From assembly GCA_022376925.1 (NCBI GenBank), contig JAIOJX010000006.1:60535394-60599393 (forward strand): DNA of 64,000 bases. Reading direction: 5' to 3'. The translations under genes and the position numbers were made by a program. Below the pieces are notes generated by a model that was not told the origin of the DNA, searched no databases, and saw nothing but the letters and a program-made list of their open reading frames with translations. This document shows positions 1 through 11,242 of the stretch, in pieces. Numbering within the stretch: position 1 is the stretch's first letter; every line of letters starts with the position of its first letter. The DNA comes from Tragulus kanchil. Its lineage: Eukaryota; Chordata; Mammalia; Artiodactyla; Tragulidae.

Positions 1-3000
1 GCTGCGGGTGTAGCTATGAGGGTGCACCTATGGGGGTGCACGGGCTGCTCCGCCACTGGCGCGCATGCATTGCCGGTTACAACTCGAATTCCCAAAGGCA
101 GGCACAAGCTTCCCCGTCTGATTCGAGCCCAGTCCCTGATCAGCAATCTGTGGGCGACTTCCCCTTCAGCCAGTCGCCCACTAGGAGTGTTTGAACTCAC
201 CCGGTGCCAGGCGGAAAGTCAAGATTTTAGCCCGGCCGAGCGGCGCGATTTTCACACTGGGTGCTCCCTCACGTCTCCTGATCGGTCGCTAGGCAGCACA
301 CCCCGCGTTCTGTCCGGTCTCAGGTCGCTAGGCAGCAATCGCGCTCTGCTCGGCCCTGCTCCGGTATACTATCTTCGCAGTGTCTTATTTTCTGCCAGCG
401 ATCCGGGCGGATTCTTGAAGCTTTCACGCTGAGAGCTGCCTTCTCTTCCCTGAGGCTCTGCTTAGGCCCCCTTTTAGGACACTTGCTGGCTCGCTCTCCG
501 TCGGTGCGGTCTGGCGTGGGGTTTAGGATAGAGGGTTCTTAGAACCGTAGCTCCAGGAAATTTCTGGCTATTCACTCTTCTACTCTCGCGGACCTTTGGA
601 ATTCTTCTGTCGTCTAGCAGCTGGTTTGTTGGTGGTGGTTCTTTTCTTGATTAGTTCTAGTGATTCTGTTGGGGAGCTGGTGAAATCTTCCCCTCATTCC
701 TCCGCCATCTTGACTCCCTTCCCCGCAATCATGCTTTTAAAAGTCAAACCTCATACCGCCAGAGATACTGGGTGGGCCAAATACACAAAGCCTGTTGCAA
801 ATGAAGACCTAAAAAAGGAGCAGTGACCCCCACAAGGGACTGAACCAGACCTGCTTTTGAGGCTCTAAGTGCCCCCTTAAGACAGAAGTGCCCTTGAGCA
901 GTCCTCGGGAAGATGACACCTAATTCGCTTTGAAGGAGACCATCATTAACCCAATCATTGAGCTACTGAGTAGAACTTGAGACTCCATGCACACTGAGAC
1001 CCAGAAGAGGGGAATAGTGATCCCTCATGAGACTGATCCAGACTCACCTCTGAGTATTCTGATGTCTCCAGCAGAGCCGGGAGTCACAGATGACCTGCAG
1101 CAGGGTCAGGAACACTGTGGATGTGCTTCTTATAGAGTGGGAATAGATCCTTTGTGAGAAAGGCCATTATCCCTACCACTGGCGCGCATGCATTGCCGGT
1201 TACAACTCAATTCCCAAAGGCAGGCACAAGCTTCCCGTCTGATTCGAGCCCAGTCCCTGATCAGCAATCTGTGGGCGACTTCCTTCAGCCAGTCGCCCAC
1301 TAGAGTGTTTGAACTCACCCGGTGCCAGGCGGAAAGTCAAGATTTTAGCCCGGCCGGGCGGCGCGATTTTCACACTGGGTGCTCCCTCACGTCTCCTGAT
1401 CGGTCGCTAGGCAGCACACCCCGCGTTCTGTCCGGTCTCAGGTCGCTAGGCAGCAATCGCGCTCTGCTCGGCCCTGCTCCGGTATACTATCTTCGCAGTG
1501 TCTTATTTTCTGCCAGCGATCCGGGCGGATTCTTGAAGCTTTCACGCTGAGAGCTGCCTTCTCTTCCCTGAGGCTCTGCTTAGGCCCCCTTTTAGGACAC
1601 TTGCTGGCTCGCTCTCCGTCGGTGCGGTCTGGCGTGGGGTTTAGGATAGAGGGTTCTTAGAACCGTAGCTCCAGGAAATTTCTGGCTATTCACTCTTCTA
1701 CTCTCGCGGACCTATGGAATTCTTCTGTCGTCTAGCAGCTGGTTTGTTGGTGGTGGTTCTTTTCTTGATTAGTTCTAGTGATTCTGTTGGGGAGCTGGTG
1801 AAATCTTCCCCTCATTCCTCCGCCATCTTGACTCCCTTCCCCGCAATCATGCTTTTAAAAGTCAAACCTCATACCGCCAGAGATACTGGGTGGGCCAAAT
1901 ACACAAAGCCTGTTGCAAATGAAGACCTAAAAAAGGAGCAGTGACCCCCACAAGGGACTGAACCAGACCTGCTTTTGAGGCTCTAAGTGCCCCCTTAAGA
2001 CAGAAGTGCCCTTGAGCAGTCCTCGGGAAGATGACACCTAATTCGCTTTGAAGGAGACCATCATTAACCCAATCATTGAGCTACTGAGTAGAACTTGAGA
2101 CTCCATGCACACTGAGACCCAGAAGAGGGGAATAGTGATCCCTCATGAGACTGATCCAGACTCACCTCTGAGTATTCTGATGTCTCCAGCAGAGCCGGGA
2201 GTCACAGATGACCTGCAGCAGGGTCAGGAACACTGTGGATGTGCTTCTTATAGAGAGTGTGGGAATAGATCCTTTGTGAGAAAGACGCCATTATCCCTAC
2301 CATAGCTTGGCAGCAGGTTAAACTACAGGGAGGGAACTTAGCTCCACCCAGCAAAAAAGGTACCTAGATTAATGATTAAGAAACTACCAGGGCCAGACTG
2401 AATGGGTCTTTTAACTCTGGAATAGGTGGAAATAAACAAACAGTAAAAGAGGCCTTCAGATCCAACCACGGCCAGAGACAAGAAAAAGACTGATAATTCC
2501 TGAATAGTCAGCAAGAGACAGAAGAGCATAAACATTCAATATTTTCACGTTTTGACTGGAACTAGATGTACTGATGGATTTTATTTTATTTTATTTTTTA
2601 GTCTTTTTTCTTTTGTTCTTTTTCTTTTTATCTCTCTTTCCTTTCTTTTGACCTCAACCCCTCAGTACCCCCACTGTTTTTCTTCTTTCCTCCATTGAAC
2701 TCTATTGAAGCTACCTATCTTATTAGTAAGACTGAATATATTCACGTCTACACATTTTTTTTTCTTTTAAACCACACATTTTATTTTTGTATATACCTCT
2801 GATTCCACATTGGCTCCCTGGGGACTTTATTTTTACTGCTTTGACTTTGTTTTTCTCTATTATTCTAAATCCTTATCTTTGTTTTAATTTTTAATTTTTT
2901 TATATGTATTATTACTTCCTCTACAACTATTTCTTTGCTTTCTTTGATGCTCTTTTCCTGCAGCACTAAATTCTATATACATACAAATCTTTATCTCCCT

Positions 3001-3690
3001 TAACTTTGCAGTATTATTCTATATTTCTCCTCTGTCCTCCCTTTCTCTTTTTCTCTTTAACCACCATATTTCTTAGTCTGGTTTGTCCTCATTGCCTTAT
3101 CCCCAACTGAGAGACTGCTCTAGCATTATTTTCCAATTTGTACTGTAGTTAATTTGGTTATTAAGTGGTACATATCATTCTTGGTTTACTCTATTTGCCA
3201 TGCTAACGTATTGTACGATATTTATTGTTTAAATGTTTGGGTTATGTTATGGCTGCATATGGGTTTGTGTGTATAGTTCAGTATGACAGATATTATTTGC
3301 ATGATATTTTAATTGCCATTTGTCAAAGGTATACCTTCTGTTTCTCAATTGCATGTATATATATTAATATCATTTCATCCCATAAAAATCCAGATGTGAA
3401 GTTGTCATTCCCCCGTTACACAACAAACCCAAGGGCTTAAGAGAGGGCACTGACTCCAAAGCCCTTCAAAACAAGAGAACATCTAGCACTACAGAACACT
3501 AAACAGCGAGAACTCCTACAAAGGCAAGCACTTGTATGCAATTCTTGACATCACTCAACCACCAGCATCACCCAGAATAAGACGCCTCATCCAAACAAGC
3601 AACAAACACCAATGGAATTAACTCAAAGTTTGAGAAAAGGATACCTCAAACATAGTTAAAATTAATAATAACAAGGAAAAGGCAGAGAAA
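1..3690 (+). promoter_or_regulatory. L1-A 5' UTR / internal promoter region
   Basis: The first about 700 bases are GC- and CpG-rich, with a short internal direct repeat (GGTCGCTAGGCAGCA near 284 and 323), as expected of an L1 internal promoter. Further on, phrases such as 'gtgatccctcatgagactgatccagac' followed by 'aaactacagggagggaa' correspond in order to the 5' UTR of L1-C at 53500-53625, which ties this stretch to L1. From 2570 to about 3100 it is strongly pyrimidine-rich (T/C runs), the usual composition before ruminant L1 ORF1. Positions 53-1176 are repeated at 1177-2302, so the short open frames seen twice here (596-826 and 1714-1944) are one sequence counted twice and are not genes. The assignment to L1 is by position and similarity to L1-C; the GC-rich first 900 bases are the least certain part. 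Confidence 0.65.
53..2302. repeat. Tandem duplication D1 (offset about 1124)
   Basis: Copy 1 is 53-1176 and copy 2 is 1177-2302. The copies are nearly identical and differ by small indels (for example CTTCCCCTTC against CTTCCTTC). The boundaries fall inside the L1 5' UTR with no TSD or poly(A). Confidence 0.95.
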
Positions 3691-4650
3691 TAGCACACAA
3701 GTGAAGGAACAATCTACAAACACTCAAATCCAAATAAACAAAGTGGAATTAAACAAACTTTCTGAAGGTGAGTTCAGAAGAATGAAAGCAATGATGAACG
3801 AAAATTCTGAAATCAGAATTTTAGAGAAATTGCAAGAAAGAACTAACACACTGAACAAAGAACTACAGGAACTTAAAAAACACAAAATAGAGAGAAACAA
3901 CTCAATTGCTGAACTCAAAAACACTATAGAAGGAATCAAGAGCAGAGTATCTGAGAGAGATGACTGGATAAGTGGGTTGGAAGATAGAATGGTGGAAGTA
4001 ACTACTGAAAAACAGAATCAAGCTCAAAGTATGAAAAGAGCAAAAGATAGCCTCCGAGACCTCTGAGATAATATCAAATGCACCAATATTCGAATTATAG
4101 GGGTTCCAGAAAAAGAAGAACAAAGGAAAGCATATGAGAAAAATTTTTGAAGAAACTATAGCTTAAAATTTTCCCAACATGGGAAAAGAAATAGTCAATC
4201 AAGTCCAAAAAGCACAAAGAGTACCATATAGAATAAATCCAAGAAGAAACATACCAAGACACATATTAATTAAGTTAACAGAAATTAAAGGCAGAGACAG
4301 AATTCTGAAAGCAGCAAGGGAAAAGCAACTAGTGACATACAAGGGAAACTCCATATGTTAAACAGTTGATCTTTCAACAGAAACTCTGCAGGCCAGAAAA
4401 GAGTAGCAAGACACGTTTAAAACAGTCAAACAGTAAGATGCCACCAAGGCTACTCTACCCTGCAAATATCTCATTCAAAACGATGGAGAAATCAAAAATT
4501 TTACAGATGAGCAAAAATGAAAAGAATTTAGTAACAGAAAGCTAGCCTTACAGCAAGTGTAATGGGGACTTATATAGACAACAAGTGTAAGAGATGAAGA
4601 AGAAGATCTGCAGAACAAAGAAATCATAACATCTAAGAAGATAACAATAG
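3691..4650 (+). pseudogene. L1-A ORF1 (RNA-binding chaperone), broken, first copy
   Basis: L1 ORF1p is a trimeric RNA-binding protein with a coiled coil, an RRM and a C-terminal domain; it coats L1 RNA for retrotransposition. Here 3701-4066 encodes a Lys/Glu/Asn-rich coiled coil (for example ERTNTLNKELQELKK) ending in RDL. Then TGA and frame changes break the RRM (RIIGVPEKEE at about 4094) and the C-terminal part (GRDRILKAAREKQ at about 4290). A final stretch near 4385-4560 matches the terminal ETLQAR and LYPA-like region. No ATG opens the coiled-coil frame, which begins at a GTG after an upstream stop, so the original start is lost or lies in another frame. It lies directly before ORF2, as in all L1s. 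It cannot make a full protein. Confidence 0.85.
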
Positions 4651-6008
4651 GATCATTTGCATGCATAGTCAGTTTATATATAAATGGACTAAATGCCCCA
4701 ACTAAAAGACACAGACTCGCTTAGTGGATATAAAAACAAGACCCATATATATGCTGCCTACAAGGATCCCACTTTAGACCTAGAGACACTCATAGACTGA
4801 AAGTGAGAGGATGGAAAAAGATATTCCATACAAATGAAAATCAGAAAAACGCTGATGTAGAAAGCTCATATCAGATAAAATAGACCTAAAATAAAGATTA
4901 TAAGAGACAGAGAAATTCTGAAATCAGAAAGAAAAAAAACTAACACACTGAACAAAGAACTACAGGAGCTTAAAAAACACAAAACAGAGAGAAACAACTC
5001 AATTGCTGAACTCAAAAACACTATAGAAGGAATCAAGAGCAGAGTATCTGAGAGAGATGACTGGATAAGTGGGTTGGAAGATAGAATGGTGGAAGTAACT
5101 ACTGAAAAACAGAATCAAGCTCAAAGTATGAAAAGAGCAAAAGATAGCCTCCGAGACCTCTGAGATAATATCAAATGCACCAATATTCGAATTATAGGGG
5201 TTCCAGAAAAAGAAGAACAAAGGAAAGCATATGAGAAAAATTTTTGAAGAAACTATAGCTTAAAATTTTCCCAACATGGGAAAAGAAATAGTCAATCAAG
5301 TCCAAAAAGCACAAAGAGTACCATATAGAATAAATCCAAGAAGAAACATACCAAGACACATATTAATTAAGTTAACAGAAATTAAAGGCAGAGACAGAAT
5401 TCTGAAAGCAGCAAGGGAAAAGCAACTAGTGACATACAAGGGAAACTCCATATGTTAAACAGTTGATCTTTCAACAGAAACTCTGCAGGCCAGAAAAGAG
5501 TAGCAAGACACGTTTAAAACAGTCAAACAGTAAGATGCCACCAAGGCTACTCTACCCTGCAAATATCTCATTCAAAACGATGGAGAAATCAAAAATTTTA
5601 CAGATGAGCAAAAATGAAAAGAATTTAGTAACAGAAAGCTAGCCTTACAGCAAGTGTAATGGGGACTTATATAGACAACAAGTGTAAGAGATGAAGAAGA
5701 AGATCTGCAGAACAAAGAAATCATAACATCTAAGAAGATAACAAAAGGATCATTTGCATGCATAGTCAGTTTATATATAAATGGACTAAATGCCCCAACT
5801 AAAAGACACAGACTCGCTTAGTGGATATAAAAACAAGACCCATATATATGCTGCCTACAAGGATCCCACTTTAGACCTAGAGACACTCATAGACTGAAAG
5901 TGAGAGGATGGAAAAAGATATTCCATACAAATGAAAATCAGAAAAACGCTGATGTAGCAATGCTCATATCAGATAAAATAGACCTAAAAATAAAGATTAT
6001 AAGAGACA
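3800..6008. repeat. Tandem duplication D2 (offset about 1110, falling to 1097)
   Basis: Copy 1 is about 3800-4908 and copy 2 about 4909-6008. Copy 2 lacks about 14 bases after AAATCAGAA that copy 1 has, and there are single-base indels near the right end (GTAGAAAGC against GTAGCAATGC). Confidence 0.93.
4909..5755 (+). pseudogene. L1-A ORF1, second (duplicate) copy, 5' truncated
   Basis: This repeats the second half of the ORF1 coiled coil, the RRM and the C-terminal domain from D2, with the same stops at the same places (TGA after RDL; TAA after the AREKQLVTYKGNSIC segment ending at 5458). Sharing every disabling change with the first copy shows that the copying came after decay, or is an assembly effect. 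It is not an independent ORF1. Confidence 0.85.
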
Positions 6009-6100
6009 AGGCAGGACGCGGCATAATGATCAAAGGAACCATCAAAGAGGAAGACATAATAGTAATAAACATCTATGGACCCAACACAGGAGCACCCCTT
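5756..6100 (+). pseudogene. L1-A ORF2 start: AP-endonuclease domain, N-terminal part
   Basis: L1 ORF2p carries an apurinic-type endonuclease that nicks target DNA, then a reverse transcriptase. The sequence reads through the conserved start (NGLNAPTKRHR at about 5780), QDPYICCLQ at about 5835, the VRGWKKIFH segment at 5900 and IVINIYGPNTGAP at 6061-6096. There is a stop after HRLA and another shortly after. The frame ends where ERV-A begins at 6101 and resumes after 11607. A shorter copy of the same start is at 4660-4908 because of D2. Confidence 0.85.
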
Positions 6101-7108
6101 TGGGGCCCTAAATGAAAGAGGGCCTTTGCAAGCATAAGGAAGGAAGAGACAAGGGCATAATCTAAGTTGTTGCAAGCATAAGGAAGAAAGAGACAAGGAC
6201 GTGATCTAAGTTGTTGGAAGCATAAGGAAGGAAGAGACGAGGGCGTGATCTACGCATGATTGCTTGACCTTTAGCTTGATTGATTTAACTATGGGAAAAC
6301 CCTTAGGAAACCCCCTTCACTTGCCTATATAAGCTGTAAGTCTACACTAATAAAACAGAACTGCTTTGATGGAACCCCTGTCGCTTCTGATTGTCCTTCG
6401 TGTGGGGACCTAAATGAAAGAGAGCCTTTGCAAGCATAAGGAAGGAAAAGACAAGGGTGTGATCTAAGTTGTTGCAAGCATAAGAGAGGAAGAGACGAGG
6501 GCGTGATCTAAGTTGTTGCAAGCATAAGAGAGGAAGAGACGAGGGCGTGATCTACGCATGATTGCTTGACCTTTAGCTTGATTGATTTAACTATGGGAAA
6601 ACCCTTAGGAAACCCCCTTCACTTGCCTATATAAGCTGTAAGTCTACACTAATAAAACGGAACTGCTTTGATGGAACCCCTGTCGCTTCTGATTGTCCTT
6701 CGTGTGGGGACCTAAATGAAAGAGAGCCTTTGCAAGCATAAGGAAGGAAAAGACAAGGGTGTGATCTAAGTTGTTGCAAGCATAAGAGAGGAAGAGACGA
6801 GGGCGTGATCTAAGTTGTTGCAAGCATAAGAGAGGAAGAGACGAGGGCGTGATCTATGCATGATTGCTTGACTTTTAGCTTGATTGGTTTAACTATGGGA
6901 AAACCCTTAGGACACCCCCTTCACTTGCCTATATAAGCTGTAAGTCTGCACTAATAAAACAGAACTGCTTTGACGGAACCACTGTCACGTCTGATTGTCT
7001 CTCGCTCACCAAGGGGCTGGGTTGGCGGACAGCAGGCTCACCACTCTCTGATCTTCTTGTGGCCTGGTGAGGGCCAATCCTGCCACCATTTCTCCTCTGC
7101 AGGCTGGC
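6101..7108 (+). repeat. ERV-A 5' LTR with the U3-R unit present three times
   Basis: A 300-302 base unit starting (TG)TGGGG(A/C)CCTAAATGAAAGAG begins at 6101, 6401 and 6703. Each unit holds three copies of a 44-46 base element (AAGCATAAGGAAGGAAGAGA then GATCTAAGTTGTT), a TATA box (TATATAA at 6326, 6628 and 6930) and a poly(A) signal (AATAAA at 6349, 6651 and 6953). Only the last unit continues into a full U5 (to about 7108). The 3' LTR has one unit with two of the 45-base elements. The 302-base period differs clearly from the 1.1 kb artefact-like duplications, so this array may be real. Confidence 0.85.
6326..6354 (+). promoter_or_regulatory. TATA box and poly(A) signal of the first LTR unit
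   Basis: TATATAAGCTG at 6326 is followed 23 bases later by AATAAAAC at 6349, a short R region as in many class II LTRs. The same pair recurs at 6628/6651, 6930/6953 and, in the 3' LTR, 11426/11449. Confidence 0.7.
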
Positions 7109-7119
7109 TTGGCAGAAGC

Positions 7120-7137
7120 TGGTGCCCAACATGGAGC
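7120..7137 (+). other. ERV-A primer binding site (lysine-tRNA type)
   Basis: TGGTGCCCAACATGGAGC is close to the lysine-tRNA primer site known from betaretroviruses and lentiviruses (TGGCGCCCAAC core) and differs at a few CpG-decay positions. It lies just after the LTR. The D3 copy is at 8301-8318 and is shortened after ATGGA. Confidence 0.75.
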
Positions 7138-7848
7138 TCGAAAAAGAAAGGTGGCTCACGGTGAGGCTTTGAAAGAGAAGCGACGAATGGCCTTCGAGAA
7201 GCTCCAGCATGGCGCTTCCCTCAAGAGAAGAAGCAGGTCGGAGTAATCCAGATGTAAGGGTGAGTTTCCCCTTTTTCTGTCATTCCTGAGAGGGTGGGGA
7301 TTTAGGGTAGTCACAAAAGACTGAGCACTGTTATTTCTTGTTCATCCTTCTTTACTTCAATTCCTACTTTCACTTTTCTTTCTTTCTTTCTTATTTTCAC
7401 TTTGACTCTTTCTCGAGACATTCAGCGAACGAGTGGACAGTCACAGGGGCAACTGACAGGTCCTGGCCAGGGCCACTCTCTGGCGGACCTAGAAGTCCCC
7501 ATGACAGTCCACTTCAATAGCAGGAGCCCAAATGGTGAAGGTCTCTTTTTTCTACATTTCGATTTGAAGACTTGGCCTGTAACTCTGCCTCGGCGTGGGT
7601 CAGGCACTTAAAAGCCATTAGGGTGTCTGCTGCTTGAAGACTCCCGTGACAGGATAAGGGGGTCACAGAACAGGCCAGAACCTCTTAGAGCGCCTGCCCC
7701 CAGCAAGACAACGTCTGTGCAACACTAGGGACTTCTTCTCTGTTTCACAAGCACGACATACGCCCAATTTACTGACCGCCACCACTCCCATTAGGAATTT
7801 TGGTGGTTGTCCTCAATAGTCTTTTTTTTTCCGCTTTCTTTCAACAAC

Positions 7849-8266
7849 ATGGGAAACTATATCCACAAATCTGATAATATAGACAGAGATTATGAACCTA
7901 CTAGCAGAGCCTAGGACCCCGATAAAAATGAAGAAAAAACTAGTGATGATGAGAGTTCCCCCAGTCACTCAAGATCAAGTCCTCAAGAAACAAGACTGTA
8001 CCCCACACTGCCCCCCCCCCCACCTTTGAAGAGATCACAGGGACGTCATGGAGAGGAAAGGCACTGGAGTCACCTTGGAGAGGGAGAACCTATCCCGGAG
8101 ACCCTTGGGGGTCCTCAGCACCCTTCATGGGCCCAACCCGAGTTTTTCCTGTAAATGTTAACCCGGGGGGAAACAGACTGGCCGCCTGGTATCCATGGGA
8201 GGCCAATGATCTAAAGGAACTCAAGAAGGTGGTAGCACAGGACTACCTAATTCTCACATACGCCTA
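7849..8266 (+). pseudogene. ERV-A gag remnant, first copy
   Basis: Gag is the structural polyprotein of retroviruses. An ATG at 7849 opens a short frame beginning MGNY, in keeping with the Met-Gly myristoylation start of Gag, and stops at 7914 after 21 codons. In another frame, about 7950-8266 encodes a proline-rich stretch followed by a segment with NDLKELKKVV, like the start of a betaretroviral capsid. So matrix is mostly gone and capsid ends after its first residues. Leader sequence 7140-7848 includes a pyrimidine tract (7380-7410) and no gene. The frame is broken at several points. Confidence 0.65.
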
Positions 8267-9023
8267 GATAACAATCCAATCAGGCTGGCTTGGCAGAAGC
8301 TGGTGCCCAACATGGATGAAAAGGTGGCTCACGGTGAGGCTTTGAAAGAGAAGCGACGCATAGCCTTTGAGAAGCTCCAGCATGGCGCTTCCCTCAAGAG
8401 AAGAAGCAGGTCGGAGTAATCCAGATGTAAGGGTGAGTTTCCCCTTTTTCTGTCATTCCTGAGAGGGTGGGGATTTAGGGTAGTCACAAAAGACTGAGCA
8501 CTGTTATTTCTTGTTCATCCTTCTTTACTTCAATTCCTACTTTCACTTTTCTTTCTTTCTTTCTTATTTTCACTTTGACTCTTTCTCGAGACATTCAGCG
8601 AACGAGTGGACAGTCACAGGGGCAACTGACAGGTCCTGGCCAGGGCCACTCTCTGGCGGACCTAGAAGTCCCCATGACAGTCCACTTCAATAGCAGGAGC
8701 CCAAATGGTGAAGGTCTCTTTTTTCTACATTTCGATTTGAAGACTTGGCCTGTAACTCTGCCTCGCGAGCGTGGGTCAGGCACTTAAAAGCCATTAGGGT
8801 GTCTGCTGCTTGAAGACTCCCGTGACAGGATAAGGGGGTCACAGAACAGGCCAGAACCTCTTAGAGCGCCTGCCCCCAGCAAGACAACGTCTGTGCAACA
8901 CTAGGGACTTCTTCTCTGTTTCACAAGCACGACATACGCCCAATTTACTGACCGCCACCACTCCCATTAGGAATTTTGGTGGTTGTCCTCAATAGTCTTT
9001 TTTTTTCCGCTTTCTTTCAACAA

Positions 9024-9442
9024 CATGGGAAACTATATCCACAAATCTGATAATATAGACAGAGATTATGAACCTACTAGCAGAGCCTAGGACCCCGATA
9101 AAAATGAAGAAAAAACTAGTGATGATGAGAGTTCCCCCAGTCACTCAAGATCAAGTCCTCAAGAAACAAGACTGTACCCCACACTGCCCCCCCCCCACCT
9201 TTGAAGAGATCACAGGGACGTCATGGAGAGGAAAGGCACTGGAGTCACCTTGGAGAGGGAGAACCTATCCCGGAGACCCTTGGGGGTCCTCAGCACCCTT
9301 CATGGGCCCAACCCGAGTTTTTCCTGTAAATGTTAACCCGGGGGGAAACAGACTGGCCGCCTGGTATCCATGGGAGGCCAATGATCTAAAGGAACTCAAG
9401 AAGGTGGTAGCACAGGACTACCTAATTCTCACATACGCCTAG
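9024..9442 (+). pseudogene. ERV-A gag remnant, duplicate copy
   Basis: This is the same gag start (ATG at 9024, stop at 9087-9089) and the same capsid-like fragment, open from 9068 to 9442 in its frame because the C-run is one base shorter than in the first copy. The open frame ends just where internal proviral sequence has been lost. The next bases (9466 on) already belong to the end of pol, so protease, reverse transcriptase and most of RNase H are missing. Confidence 0.65.
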
Positions 9443-9465
9443 ATAACAATCCAATCACTCCCCTC

Positions 9466-10501
9466 ATGATACAAACCCACACCCTATTATCAGAAAGGAC
9501 TCAACCCATTTACTTACACCACCTTAGGGGACACCAAAACCTACCTGGACTACTCTCAATGGGAAATTTTTTAGCTGACAAGATGGCTTCCTATAAAATT
9601 CAAGTACATAATCTAAAAGATGCCCTTGATCTTCACGACCTAACCCATATCAACTGGATAGGGTTACATGAAAAATTCCCACAGATTCCCATCAAAGATT
9701 TTGAAAAAATTGTGCATACTTGTAAGTTTTCCCTCCCTCACTTACAAGTTCCCCCCTTACATTCTCCGGGAGTAAACCCTCGAAAACTGAGGCCTAATAT
9801 GTTGTGGCAGACAGATGTCACTCACTTTTCCCCCTTCAGAAAACTCAAGTACATCTTTGTATCCATTTATACTTATTACCATGCCTGCTGGGCCACAGCC
9901 CACTCAGGAGAAAAGGCAAAAAAAAAAAAAAAAAAAAATGCCCAGAGTCATTTCTTACAAGGCTTTGCAACCCTGGGTCTACCTTATCAGATAAAAACAG
10001 AGAACGGTCCCTGCTTTGTTAGCAAAAATTTATGAAACTTCTTTCAACAATGGCACATTTGCCACACCACCAGGATCCCATACAACCCTCAAGGACAGGC
10101 CATAATTGAACGTCGTCATCAAAAAGGCCCAATTACAAAAACAAAAAGGGGGAATAAGCCCTCACCAGCAACTCAGAATGGCACCCTTTACTATAAACAT
10201 TCTAAATTTTTCAAAAAATGAACTGACGTCACCCTTTCAAAAACACTGGTCCAACCAAGAAATAAAACCTGAAATACAAGTGAGATGGAAGGACTCCATC
10301 ACTAGCCAATGGAAGGGACCTGATCCGCTCCTTATGATGGGGAGAGGTTTTGAGTGCATATTCCCCATTTGGGAACCCAGACCTATATGGGTACTGGTGA
10401 GAAATCTTAAGTTTATGCCACAAAACAAGGATCAAACCTTAAAATCTGCCACAGATAAAATAAATGACCATATATCAAGCCCAAGAACAGAAAGTTCCTG
10501 A
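9466..10501 (+). pseudogene. ERV-A pol remnant: RNase H end and integrase
   Basis: Integrase joins proviral DNA to the host genome. The open frame 9466-10035 begins with the RNase H/integrase border (HLRGHQNLPG, then GNFLAD), then a zinc-binding-like region (LHEKF...HTCK) and the catalytic core start WQTDVTHF at about 9806, which carries the first acidic residue. At the second acidic position the sequence reads KTENGP where the family has an Asp, so the active site is altered. A run of about 22 A (9918-9940) interrupts the core, and a TGA follows at about 10033. The C-terminal part continues in another frame at 10106-10501, with a WKGPDPLLMMGRG motif typical of betaretroviral integrase ends. 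It is inactive. Confidence 0.85.
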
Positions 10502-11030
10502 GGCATCTCTCTCTCTTTCTCTCTTTTTCAGGCCAGGGAAGCAGCGATCCTGGTGGACTCTGCTTCTAGTAATCACTGGACTGCTCTTCATCTCTTTGCT
10601 GGTGACCATCATCACTCTAGCCATACAGACCTTCTTGGACTCCCTAGAGACCGGCACTAATAGCACACTAGGCCGCTACCATGAGGGTGATATTAATCCT
10701 CTTTGAACTCTATCTTTCTATATCTCTGGTGACTGGAGAGCTATTATGGGGACTCGTGGTCAATCCAGGGATGTTACGCCCCCTGAGTTGGAAGACTATG
10801 CCACAAGCCTATCATTGTCCCAGTCATTTATACCCGGGGGGAGGCCTTGTCCCGGGCTTGAGATGAAGATAATTAATGCATCCAAAATTAATGTAAACTT
10901 AACAGACATTTATAGACAGTTACAACAAAAAATTATTATGCTTGCTCAGGTTCTAGAAGATGAGCCCCACTTTGCGCAAAACCCCTGGGTCAATCTGACC
11001 CTCCAAGAAATCACTCGAGACATATAATGA
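10464..11030 (+). pseudogene. ERV-A env remnant (leader and fragments)
   Basis: Env is the surface glycoprotein precursor. The frame starting in the last part of integrase (10464) encodes a basic stretch and then a long hydrophobic segment (TLLLVITGLLFISLLVTIIT, about 10557-10616), a likely leader or signal anchor. Overlap of env with the pol end is usual in betaretroviruses. After 10706 the frame is lost, and pieces in other frames follow to 11027. Compared with a full env of well over 1.5 kb, nearly all is deleted, including any recognisable transmembrane subunit. Assignment of the fragments after 10740 is by position only. Confidence 0.55.
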
Positions 11031-11242
11031 GGCCTTCAAATAAGAAACACTCTAAAGACTCTGTCCAGCCCCCATAAGATGGCTTGTTAGCCAATGAAGG
11101 GTAAGATCCTCAGAGGAGGACAACCTAAGACAGGCACAGCTGTTGGGGGGAGGGGGCTGATGAGGCTAGAGGCTGGCCGCCTCTTAGCTCTATGCCTTGC
11201 CTCATCAAGAGCCTCCTAAATTTAAAATAAAAGAGGGGGAGA
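11030..11242 (+). other. ERV-A 3' non-coding stretch and polypurine tract
   Basis: This runs from the env remnant to the 3' LTR. It ends in a purine run, AAAATAAAAGAGGGGGAGA (11224-11242), directly before the LTR start TGTGGGG, where plus-strand DNA synthesis would begin. No coding sequence is visible. Confidence 0.7.

Larger units (their letters stand above)
7100..9456. repeat. Tandem duplication D3 (offset about 1181, falling to 1174)
   Basis: Copy 1 is 7100-8280 and copy 2 is 8281-9456. Differences are mainly indels: AGCTCGAAAAAGAAAGG against ATGAAAAGG, CTCGGCGTGG against CTCGCGAGCGTGG, and 10 against 9 C in the C-run near 8016/9188. It spans the PBS and the gag start but no element boundary. 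Confidence 0.93.

Noticed and set aside
596..826. A 76-codon frame beginning MEFFCRLAAG, found twice (also 1714-1944), looking like a conserved small membrane protein
   Set aside because: It lies in the L1 5' UTR and is present twice only because of duplication D1. In the first copy its start is TTG and not ATG. It has no relative or regulatory context.
6101..7010. Regular repeats of 45 and 302 bases, considered as a CRISPR array or satellite
   Set aside because: There is no repeat-spacer alternation; the units carry TATA and poly(A) signals and match the 3' LTR. They are LTR repeats in a mammalian genome.
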